Assembly: GCA_946811185.2 (NCBI GenBank)
Contig: OX328108.1
Span: 8,886,412-8,950,411 of the forward strand
Reading direction: 5' to 3'
DNA length: 64,000 bases
DNA from: Hippopus hippopus
Lineage: Eukaryota; Mollusca; Bivalvia; Cardiida; Cardiidae
Both the position numbers and the translations under genes were made by a program. The first letter of the stretch is position 1. Every line of letters begins with the position of its first letter. This document shows positions 1-9,529 of the stretch, one piece after another. The notes under the pieces were generated by a model, which did not search any database, was not told where the DNA came from, and saw nothing but the letters and a program-made list of their open reading frames with translations.

Positions 1-555
1 CTGAAAATTTCACACAGAGTTGGGAAAGGTAATATTTTTAACTATGCACATTTTCAGTACAATAGCTAAAGCATTTTTTAAGATATTTAAAAATTCAGGG
101 GGTCCCTATGAATCTCAAACTACTTATACAACCACTGGTACACGCCATTGTGACGACTGATTTCATTGGATAACCTAAATTAGCTGGATTAGCCAAATGG
201 AGTGCCCTTTTTTTTTATCACATCTCAGCGTGGTAGACTGGTTACCACTATAGATGCAAGTAATCGATTATTGTGCGTAGATAATAGGGACCAGCTTAAG
301 TCTGCTGGTAAAAGACGACGCGGATTCGTGTATTTCTCTCCATGCCATTTAGACTGTATGCGTTATGGTAAATGGTTGGGTGTGTGACCAAGTTGTTGCG
401 CCTTACGTAATAAATGAAAACGTGTAGGTAGTTTGAGGTTCATAGGGACCCCATGAATTTTGAAATATCTCAAAAAATGCTTTAGTTATTGTACTGAAAA
501 TTTGCATAGTTAATAATACTACCCTTACCAACTCTGGGTAAAATTTTCAGAATTT
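1..555. repeat. Foldback element with about 120-bp inverted arms
   Basis: The arm at 1-123 (ending ggggtccctatgaatctcaa) is matched in inverse orientation at about 428-555. The left arm starts at the window edge. The 300-bp interior has no recognisable gene; the small open frame at 202-387 is not supported. A third, diverged arm lies at 1545-1632. Confidence 0.65.
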
Positions 556-1544
556 TTGATAACTCAGTTTGACGTTTTTGCATGCATAGCAATGTTAAAA
601 TGTATGAACAAAACAGCTTAAAAACGGCGGAAGGACTGAAGGCTATTCCGAGTGAAGGGTTTACCTGTTTAAGAAAACAACTCTCATGCAAGTACAGTAA
701 TAGTGTTCGTCTATTTTTCTAACATCAAAAACTTCAACTTTTTAGGCCCTTACCTCGTTTTTTTTTTTAATATTATTTGGGTTTTGTTTTAATGATTCAA
801 TATCGGAGACTTGCACGCACTTGTTTACATTTTATTTTCTTTTCCAAGCCATACCATAGATGTTTTCCTGAAATCCAGTCAAACTTTGGCTCACGTCATG
901 TAGTATAGCATACAACAATAAAATGAAGAAGGGTAAATTGTATGAACTGGATAAGTTCCATAAACAAGCTCTAAAGTCTTGTTATAGATGAATTTTACGG
1001 TCAAAGGGACACAGTGTCTTAAAGGTTACCACCCAATGCGTGTGACCAAAATACAGTTGAGCTAATTTTTGGCGAACTAAAAAAAAAATCATAGCGAAAA
1101 ACAATTCAAAGCAAACCATGAAAGACCTTAGAGTATGAGTGTCAGGTGGTTTCTAACCCATATCTCAATAGAAGTGGTATAAAAGATGAAGTCGTGCCGA
1201 AAATAAAATAGACACCAAATATTGGAGAACAGACACGGTATTAGAGAATATTGGGTAAATCAGTTTAGACTTCGAAGATTTGAATGAAAGTGACGAAAGC
1301 AATATCTAAGGTAAGGTATAACACTATATCATTTGTAAAAAAAACTCAGGGCCTCATATTTAATTAAAGTGAGGTACTGAAGTCATACACTTGTCCAGTT
1401 ATGTATGCTGTTCTTGTCACTGTGTGAAACCGTCGGAGAAACCTAAGCTTCAGAACAGAAATTTAATACTACTGGAATGGACAAAATGCTCTTTCTTGTG
1501 AAGAACAATTCTAAATTTCGCTGTGGGATTTGGTACGGTCATTT
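556..1544. other. Unassigned AT-rich sequence
   Basis: No gene or confident repeat. A short stretch near 1185-1235 is faintly like part of the Tc1 relic at 40786-41771, too weak to call. Confidence 0.3.
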
Positions 1545-1632
1545 TAAAAGATTTTGGAAAGTTTCATAAAAATTGATACGGGATTTTTCAATATATTTCA
1601 AAATTCAGGGGGTCCCTATGAACTGCAAATTT
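1545..1632. repeat. Solo arm of the window-start foldback element
   Basis: Carries the same ttcaaaattcagggggtccc stretch as the arms at 1-123 and 428-555, with no nearby partner. Confidence 0.55.
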
Positions 1633-1855
1633 CCTCTACTTTACATATCATTAAAATTTGTAATGAGTTAACACACATAAAATCACTTGAATTGGCTTTT
1701 TGATCTGCGTTAGACACCACAAGAAACAAAAGTGACCTTCCCTGAATATAAAGTAAACAAGAGCAACCTCCCATAGACGGGCAAAATTCTGCCCGTTTTC
1801 AGTAGCCTGACCGGATCCCTAAACACTTTGCTGTCTCATGGGGGTAATCAATTTA

Positions 1856-2065
1856 CGGGTGATCTATCTAGTTTCAAATTCTGGAGTCGCTGGTTCGATC
1901 CTCTGCCAGGCCAAATTCTTTCCAAGGATTGATGATAGTCATTACGACTTTCTTACCACTGAACATTATTTTTACGATGAGTAGTTTTGTTAGAAAGTAG
2001 CCAGTGGCTTGGAAAGAATATTTTGCAAAGTACAGGAATAACAAAAAAAAAAAGAACTACGAGAA
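1856..2065 (+). repeat. SINE-A copy (degraded tRNA-like head)
   Basis: A tRNA B-box-like stretch (ctggttcgatcctctgcc) is followed by the SINE-A body: ttccaaggattgatgatagt, then agccagtggcttggaaagaa. The tail is degraded. Confidence 0.7.
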
Positions 2066-2188
2066 AAAAAATTGATTAGTCATTCCGGCCGTTGCGGTAT
2101 ACATGTACATCAAATACATGTAATTTTGAAAATGGTTAAAAAGCCAACCAAACATACTTGAACCATGTACCCTTGTGATGTGGAATAT

Positions 2189-2428
2189 CAACCCTTAGGC
2201 TGCCAACCGCGACTCAAGGCGTCTTCGCAGCCGGTGTAGATCAAGATCAGACTGCACAGAACGTCTGATCTTGAATCTACACTGTCCGATAAGGATGTAT
2301 ATTCCCCCCTAACCCTCCTCCTCCCCCCCCCCCCCAAAAAAAAAAAAAACACTTTGAAATTGCATTTTTTTTTTTTTTGATAATTGGCTTGAAATTTTCA
2401 TTTAAATTATTTAGCAGGTTAAGGGATA
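2189..2428. repeat. P3 palindromic element
   Basis: Begins aacccttaggctgcca and ends tagcaggttaaggg, with a central palindrome of atcagactgcac type and agtctgatctt on the other side. It includes poly-C and poly-A/T runs, which explains the glycine-rich frame on the minus strand; that frame is not a gene. Confidence 0.8.
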
Positions 2429-2483
2429 AAACCATACTGTGTAGCTCAGCTTCCAACATGTCAAGGATAACCTTCAAAGCCTG

Positions 2484-3640
2484 TCCGGAATTGAGGCACC
2501 TAATTTATTACAAATTGTGGCTCAAAGATAGGACTGCATGCTCTGTTCCTTCTCATCTTGATCTATCTTGATCAAACATTCAACTGTCCACGTTCTATGC
2601 AATCTGATCTTGACGCTAAAAAGTTAAATGAACTTTTCCAGCCGATAATTACAAACCCGAATGTTGCTATTTAAAACTTATTTTGGCAAAAAAAAAAAAA
2701 CATCTTCATATCGAAGCAGTGTAGATCCAAGTTCAGACTGCACGTTCTGTGTAGTCTGATCTTGATTTACGCTGTCTGAAAAAGGTTACTGAGTCACGTT
2801 TAGTAGCCTACAGATTACATATACTTCCACATAAGCATCCAACGGTCCGGAATTGAGGCACCTGATTTATTACATAGAGGATATTTGTTTTTTCGGTGAA
2901 AGATCGAAATTTATTTCATCGAGTGAATACCATCGGTAATATTTTCACGAGTGGTGTTCAAAAAAAAACAAATATTCTATTTATTTCATGCTTTTAACCC
3001 TTTCTTGGAGGAGCTTTACCAAAATCCAATACAGTTCTTTTCAATTATTCCCCGTGGCGTACCCCTCGCGCATAGCAACGCATTACAATATTACGTCAAG
3101 CGCGAGAAATGTAAGGTAAATGACGTCATATTTCCATCTGGTTGTGAGTCGCGCGCAATTTACCTGGGTAACTAGAATATAAAAATCGGTATTTTCACTG
3201 GTGGTACCCGTGTAATATCGAATAATATTTTCACTGCTATTTCTCGATATCCTACCGGGAAGCATGAAATAAGAATTGTGGATCAAAGATTACATTCCAT
3301 GTTCTGTTCATGCTCGTCTTAATCTATTCTTGATTAAACATCCAACTGCCTCCGTTCTTGCAGTCTAATCCTTAATTTGCTAAACAAGTTAAACGAAAAG
3401 TTCAAGACGATAGTTAAGAACACGAATTTTGCTATTTCAAACTTATTTTGGGAGAAAAAAAATCTCTTTTGGGAGAAAAAAAATCGGACAAAGTAGATCC
3501 AAGATCAGACTGCACGTCCTGTGTAGTCTGAACTTGATTTACACTGTCTGAAAAAGGTTATTAAATCGCTTTTAGTGGCCTAAGGATTAGCCCATACTTC
3601 CACATTAGCATTTAACTGTCTACGTTCTGTGCTGTGCAGT
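2484..3640. repeat. Local tandem duplication of P3-containing sequence
   Basis: The block starting tccggaattgaggcacct recurs at 2484 and 2849, and the block starting aattgtgg(c/a)tcaaagat recurs at 2512 and 3274. Each is followed by a reverse-oriented P3 core (2620-2816 and 3378-3590). A G element (2875-3273) interrupts the second unit. Confidence 0.65.
2875..3273 (+). mobile_element. Element G, copy 1 (palindromic arm deleted)
   Basis: Begins gaggatatttgttttttcgg and ends gcatgaaataa. Two other copies are at 38594-39090 and 57128-57632. This copy lacks most of the inverted segment around the cacgagtg hinge. The matching empty site is at about 2512. Confidence 0.7.
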
Positions 3641-3672
3641 CTGATCTTGATGTTTACCTTTCGCACAAGTGT

Positions 3673-3892
3673 TTAACCCTTATCCTGCTAAATACCTACA
3701 TGTAAATTGAAATTTTCAATTTGATAGTAAAAACAGAAATATTGTTATTTTAAAGTCATATTTTGGGGAATAATATCTCCTTATCGGACAGTATAGATCC
3801 AAGATCAGACTGCACGTTCTGTGCAGTCTGATCTTGTTCTACACTGTCCACAAAAGGTCAGTGAGTCGCGCTTAGCAGTCTAAAGGTTAATG
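3673..3892. repeat. P3 palindromic element (reverse orientation)
   Basis: Starts aacccttatcctgctaaat, has the core agatcagactgcacgttctg with its complement, and ends cgcttagcagtctaaaggtt. Confidence 0.82.
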
Positions 3893-3918
3893 CTGTCCTC
3901 GAGGTTAAAAAGGTTAGT

Positions 3919-4525
3919 CCTGGGCCCAGTTTCACGAAAAAACTTAAGTCTCTTATTTTGCTCAAGTTTGCTGACGGAGCCCATTTTTGACTTAAAGTCT
4001 ACGGCCCTTTACTATCTTATCAAAAGACGGAATCTTCCGAGATGGGCCGAATAGCCTTTATGAAAACGTCGATGTTACACGATATTTACCGATGAGTTAG
4101 TGAGTCTACGGCCCCTAACTCTCATATTAACAGACGGAAGCTGCCGAGATTGCCCGAATAGCCTTTACGAAAACGTCGATGTTTACCGATGAGTTAGGGG
4201 CCCTAGACCTTAAGTTGAGTTTGATACCTGAGACCCATCTTACTAATATAAACAGACGTAAGAAACATTCACAAATTAAGTTGACATAACATTTCACACT
4301 CACCTTAGCAAATGATGGACTAAAGCCTGTTAAAATGACCTAAGTCGAAAAGTTTACTGAGCTGAGTCTGAAACGCTATGTCAACTTAGGATTTAAGAAT
4401 ATTTCCTAAAGTATTTTAATGTTAGTGAATGCGTCTGAAATAACAAACTCCTCTTAAGTCTGAAGATGAGTCTCAGACTAAGGCAAAATAAGGGACTTAA
4501 GTTTTTTCGTAGAACCAGCCCCTGG
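3919..4525. mobile_element. TIR element of about 0.6 kb with internal tandem duplication
   Basis: The ends cctgggcccagtttcacg and ccaggggctggttctacg (reverse complement of the right end), continuing as aaaaaacttaagtc, form about 43-bp terminal inverted repeats. Inside, a roughly 105-bp unit (tctacggcccctaactctca) occurs twice. No transposase. Confidence 0.65.
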
Positions 4526-4922
4526 TTCCATATTCCGTATAATACTTTATTATACTGAAAAGAAATTTCTCGTGATCTAATTGGATAATATGCCCCTAAC
4601 ATATATATCATTTACACTGGCAAAACCAACGTAAAAGCAGTTTCCCTTTCGGGAGCCCCGTATACATGACTTTACTTTCAACACAACATCCAAAGTGGCG
4701 GCGTCGAGCAAGATTAACATCAAGATTATGCACCAAACTGCACGTTTTACCAAGGTTTCAGTGACGTCAGTTCCCAGTGACGTCAGTTTTCATTGAATTG
4801 GGGCACTCAGAAGGGAAATTCTACTTCGTCAGCGTACTCATTTTTTGAAACCAAAAAACAGGTAAAATTCGCTTAACACACGTTGGAATGGTAAAACTTT
4901 GCAGTATAATGAATTCGTTGTA

Positions 4923-5045
4923 CGGTCAAGTGGCAGGGGACTTGGAAACTTGTTCACGGCTGTGGTAAATCATGTCGCCCCTCTTCGGGGCGACATGATT
5001 TACCACAGCCGTGAACAAGTTTCCAAGTCCCCTGCCACCTGACCT
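4923..5045. repeat. Near-perfect long hairpin
   Basis: Arms of about 59 bp around a 5-base loop at 4982-4986, with about one mismatch: aagtggcaggggacttgg on the left is mirrored near 5040. Nothing recognised lies in 4526-4922 or 5046-5329. Confidence 0.85.
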
Positions 5046-5329
5046 TATAACTAATAAAGTATGTTCATAAGAATGGTTGGTGTATACATGTGGATCCTGT
5101 CTTACTTCACGTCCCTAGTAATTTTGTATATCAATGTAGCTACTTTCATGCTGGTACAGACAATAAATCGTTCATAATTGGCGATAAGGGCACATCCCTG
5201 AGTGAATTCTTAAGCATTTCTCAAGTGTATTGTCAACAGTGAATTTAGATGAAACCAAGTTTATTACGTCCCTGGTACGATATTTATAGACAAATACAGA
5301 TGAGCGCCATTCTGGAAAGAAGGCGTTTA

Positions 5330-5543
5330 ACTCTTATGCAGTTTAATGATTGAAACGAAAACTTCCACTCAACAGTAAAACCAAAAATAAGGCGATTTTA
5401 AAGTTGATTTCAACGAGGGGAAAAAACAAAACCTTATCGGACAGTGTAGATGGAAGATCAGACTGCACATTTTTTGCAGTCTGTTCTTGATCTACACTGT
5501 CTGCAAAAGCGCTCCGAGTCGTGCTTAGCAGTCTAGGGATTAA
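5330..5543. repeat. P3 palindromic element (reverse orientation)
   Basis: Core agatggaagatcagactgca and its complement, ending gtcgtgcttagcagtctagg. Confidence 0.75.
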
Positions 5544-5624
5544 TAGATCTTCGTTAAGCGATATATTAACCGAGTTGTCACATTTATGGATTAAGTTTGT
5601 CTAAAACAGAATCTGAATCCTGAG

Positions 5625-5790
5625 GTACGCTCGTAAAACAGTCCTTTGACATGCAGTAAATTTTTCGTTGGACATGCAGAATATTTCAGCAAAATACGTC
5701 GCCCAAGTCATCCTCGCGGGATGCGCAGATTAACCTGGGTCGATACTTCTTACCAGATTCATTATGCCCCCTTTTCCAGGATAATGCTCA
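5625..5790 (+). repeat. P1 fragment
   Basis: Contains tcctttgacatgcag, then a degraded hairpin, and attatgcccccttttccagg, the right end of the P1 family. Confidence 0.6.
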
Positions 5791-5871
5791 TATACGTGAA
5801 AAACGATACGAACTTGAGTCGTTAAATTGTTAAACGGTGGGTTTCTTTTGCTTTTACTTGAAGACATTATA

Positions 5872-6127
5872 TGGCCTGCAACACGCGAAAAGGGCATTCG
5901 GACATTTGCGTAAAGTGTCGTCTCGGATCAGCCTGCGCTGTCCGCGCAGGCTAATCCGAGACGACACTTTCCGTTTTTATGTAATTTTCTGTTTTACGCA
6001 AGTCTATTGTAACACAAAATCTAATGTAGTCTTAAAGTGCTGTCTCGGATCAGCCTGCGCGGATTGCGCAGGCTGATCCGCGACGACGCTTTACGCAAAT
6101 GTCCGAATGTCCCTTTTCGCGTGTTGC
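5872..6127. repeat. P2 double-hairpin element
   Basis: Terminal inverted repeats acacgcgaaaagggcattcg and cgaatgtcccttttcgcgtg enclose two consecutive hairpins, each of gtgtcgtctcggatcagcct type. Overlapping open frames here are simply read-through of the palindrome. Confidence 0.85.
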
Positions 6128-6144
6128 AAGCCATATTGTATGGT

Positions 6145-6490
6145 AACCGGTTCGAAACACAAAGACCTGCCGAACCAAGTGAATAAGTCAGTCACGTACA
6201 CTTATCAACTTGTGAGTTCGAACGCCGGCTCTTTAAGATCTTATCGAAGACTGGTGATAATCGTTGCGACAGGATTTTATAACAAATTGTTCATGTTTAT
6301 GTAGGTAAACACTAAACAGCCGGTCGATTGGAAAGAATGCTGTGCGAACTATCAATAAAAGCATTGCTGCACAGCACTTCCCGATGCTTGAAACGCGCTT
6401 CCGGATGCGTGCACTGGTCTTCCGCACCAATCGTGATATCGTTTGGAAAAAAAAATGTTGAAAACAGCGTTAAACACACAACAAAATAGC
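6145..6490 (+). repeat. Diverged SINE-A copy
   Basis: Contains gtgataatcgttgcgacagg, cggtcgattggaaagaatgc and the tail gttgaaaacagcgttaaac, all in SINE-A order, with a degraded tRNA-like head. Confidence 0.55.
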
Positions 6491-6595
6491 AAGACATTAA
6501 GAGTGATAAATAAAAAGGGAAAACCCATAATTGTAATTTTCTCAACAAGTGTATTGACCAGACAGATTAAAGTTTGAAAAATATATTTGAACCAC

Positions 6596-6856
6596 GCTTT
6601 GGAAAAAGGGCCCTTCACGCGTCTTCGTGATGCATGGTACCAAACAATTCACTATAATAATTATGGATCCATGATATCAGTTTAGTCTAACAATTCAATG
6701 GATGATCTGTAGGTAAAATGGTCCTTAGACATAAAGAAAATTGACAAATAGCAAAAAGTTTCGGCCCAGGTCAGCCTGCGCGGACTGCGCAGGCTGACCT
6801 GGGTGGATACTTTTTGCAAATGCATGAAGCCCCTTTTTCACAGACCCTAGCTCAGT
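6596..6856 (+). repeat. P1 palindromic element
   Basis: Complete: degraded left end, atggatccatgatatc, ccttagacataaagaaa, a hairpin of caggtcagcctgcgc with its exact complement, and the right end aagcccctttttcac. Confidence 0.82.
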
Positions 6857-6929
6857 TTCATTACACTCATGATTTGTGTTTCAAGGACACTTCATTTCAG
6901 TGCAAACTTCGATTAACACCATCATCACA

Positions 6930-7190
6930 CTACCCTGAATTTGAAAGACCATATAGATAAGGGGCGCCTTTCATTAAACTGTGTAAGCACGAAATTTGCG
7001 AAAGCAGTTTAGGTAAGCAAACATGAAGTCTGAAAACAAAACTCATTAAATTGCATACATTTACAACTGGAGTAAATATTTGTATAACTTTACGCGAACT
7101 CATACCTTTGGATAAAGCAGGGATCGTATGTGTGTATATATACAAACCCAAATACATGTAATTTGTGTAAATCGACGCAAGTTTTTGAAA
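6930..7190. repeat. Element C copy
   Basis: The ggggcgcctttcattaaact and gcagtttaggtaagcaaaca stretches match the elements at 18110-18460. The rest is AT-rich and unassigned. Confidence 0.5.
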
Positions 7191-7198
7191 CGCAAGTC

Positions 7199-7383
7199 TG
7201 TTTTTTTTAAAACTTTGAGGGAAAAGGAGAAAAATGCTGGTAACTATCATTTTTCTCCTTTTCCCACAATGTTTTCTATCCTTTCAAATTAAAATATCAT
7301 ATTTTGAGCCACATCTATTTTGTCGTCTGCAAATCCTGTCAACATGGACATGTCCAAAACATTGTTGTCTGGTAAAGAGTTCG
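7199..7383. repeat. P4 palindromic element
   Basis: The core gggaaaaggagaaaaatgctg is mirrored by tttttctccttttccc, followed by the flank ttttgtcgtctgcaaat and gtctggtaaagagtt. Further P4 copies follow at 7690-7900 and 8105-8325. Confidence 0.8.
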
Positions 7384-7504
7384 ATAAATTACCCTTAAAG
7401 TACAGAGGAAATCAACGTGGATTATCAGTTAGTATCAAGGACCCCATTCTTTTGATAATGAGTCACTACCAAAAACAACATTACCCTAATATCAGTCACA
7501 TATT

Positions 7505-8690
7505 ACCAGGTGTAGATCATAGATATGACTGCAGTCTGTGCTGTTGGATCTTGATCTACATTGTCCACCAAAGTTATTAGTTTAATTCATCCTAAGTATT
7601 ATACAGTAAGTATTAACGACCATTGAAGAGCCCTTGAAAATGATCCTGGTCTAATAAGCCTCAATAAACCATCCGTTAATCCTTTGCCACATAATCCGGA
7701 GTTTTAACGACCCCGAGAAAAGAGGTTTTTGAAAACATTGTGGAAAAAGAAGAAAATGCTGGTATTCAGTACTTTCTTCTTTTTCCACAAAGTTTTCTTC
7801 ATTTTGGAAAATAAATAATCCTTTTAGCCGTATTTAATATATCTTCTTTGAATTTGGACAAGTCTAAAGATTGGTTGTTTGGTAAAGGGTTAACTTTTTC
7901 ATTGCCAGCGAAACAAAAGCCGACTTTTTTGAGGATTTTAAAGTCCACCGTTGTTGTAAAAGTCCTCCATCAGAAATCAAATGGTGTAGATGCAAGATTA
8001 GACTGTGTAGCCTCCGTCTGATATGAATCGACACTGTCCGTAAAAGTACACTGAATCGCGCTTGGCAACGTAAGGGATAAGGAATGTCCAGAAGTCACTT
8101 AATTTGTCACCACATGATAAAATTCTAAACTGGTCAAACATGAAAGCATTTGCAGACGACAAATTAAATGTTGCTCAAATGATGGAAATTATGTTTGAAA
8201 GAGTAGAAAACAATGTGGGAAAAGGAGAAAATGCTGGTAACCAGCATTTTCACCTTTTCCCACAATGTTTTCAAAAGCTGTATTCTTTTTGGTCGTTAAA
8301 ATTCAGGATTGTATTGTAAAGGGTTAAAGCAAAAATAGTCAGTGTCTCTTAGGCAAGGTTTAAGCGCGCTATTATAGAGACGTTCAACCGGAAATACGGG
8401 GTGCAGTGCTGCCGGAAGGATATATCATTACGACGAAGATTAAACCCCAATTGGTGATCATGAATGCGTAGGCTGCTGAGCAACACTTGATTCGCTTTTA
8501 TGGATGTGTAGATCAAGCGTAGATAAAGATCATACTGCATTGACCATTCAGTTTGTTTGTTTGTTTGTTTTTTAACTTCACTGTCCGATATGGTAACACC
8601 TTTCCTCAAAAAAAAAAAAAAAAGCCATGAACCGCAACATTTTGGTCTGCACGTTTTACTGGAAATGTTCATTTAATTATTTAGCAACAA
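7505..8690. repeat. Cluster of P3 and P4 elements
   Basis: P3 core at 7505-7580, P4 at 7690-7900, P3 core at 7985-8070, P4 at 8105-8325 and a truncated P3 at 8500-8683. Each shows its family core. No protein gene is supported; open frames here cross the palindromes. Confidence 0.72.
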
Positions 8691-9370
8691 CAACAACAAC
8701 AACAACATTACCATTTATTCACCCAGTGATATATACATCAAACATGGGGATATGACATAACTATATAGTAGTTTGGCGAAACATCAATACAATGTAAGTG
8801 ATTATTACTAAGAAATAAGAAGAAGAAAAGCATTGGGTAAAAAAAAAAGCTTAACTCTGAGAGGTAGGGGAGATTTCAAAAAGAAAGAAAAAGTGAGGAA
8901 CATAAGTTTAGAGTTAGAAGGGGAGCTGTAGTGTAAACCAGAATTACATTGTAGAGGAAGTGCATTCTACCCAGTTGGCACCTTTCGACAAAGTAAAAGT
9001 TTCTATAGAAAACAACTGACAAATCGTGGTACTCAAGATTTTTTTCATGTTAGCTAGAATCAGCTAAGCACTAATATCTGTTAAATATATTGGTAATATT
9101 ACTCGATCATCGATAAGGATTTTGCATACAAGATTATTCAAAGAAAAAAATACCACGGGGGCGACCAATGCACATGAATATCACTTAGCTTTACGAAAAA
9201 CAGCAATACTGCCACTAGATTCATTGGCTATGCAAGTGTGAAAAAAAAAAGACAAGTGGAATACGAGTTAATTAAATTTTGCCATTATCATTGTCAGTTT
9301 TCGGGTAAGTAGATCTATATTGAATATAGTTTTTTTCATAAGAATACACGTGACCTTCTAAAGCGCCTTT
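8686..9370 (-). other. Possible LINE 3' untranslated tail ending in (GTT)n
   Basis: On the minus strand this AT-rich stretch follows the LINE coding end and finishes in about eight GTT units (CAA units at 8684-8709 on +). It directly abuts a P3 element that appears cut off there. This would fit a LINE 3' end with a simple-repeat tail, but the link is inferred. Confidence 0.3.
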
Positions 9371-9455
9371 TCACCGCTATAGTAGCCAGGCGACCGGTGT
9401 AAATCAAGATCAGGCTACAGAAAAGTGCAGTCCGATCCTTGATCTTCACCGTCAC
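9371..9455. repeat. P3 core, degraded
   Basis: gtgtaaatcaagatcaggct and its mirrored partner gatccttgatcttcacc, just downstream of the LINE coding end. Confidence 0.5.
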
Positions 9456-9529
9456 CTCGCAAGAAACCACAAACAAAAGACAATGACAAGTTTGCAAATT
9501 GTATTTAGGTCTTACTCTGTAATGAATTT

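Noticed and set aside
1185..1310. Possible second Tc1-like fragment
   Set aside because: Only a short, loose similarity to the 41060-41170 region; no ends or coding signature.
5900..6090. CRISPR-like or terminator-like hairpin series
   Set aside because: The repeats are inverted stems of the P2 family without regular spacers, and the DNA is eukaryotic.
6312..6618. Overlapping minus-strand frames of 78 and 88 residues
   Set aside because: They cover a diverged SINE-A and show no domain.
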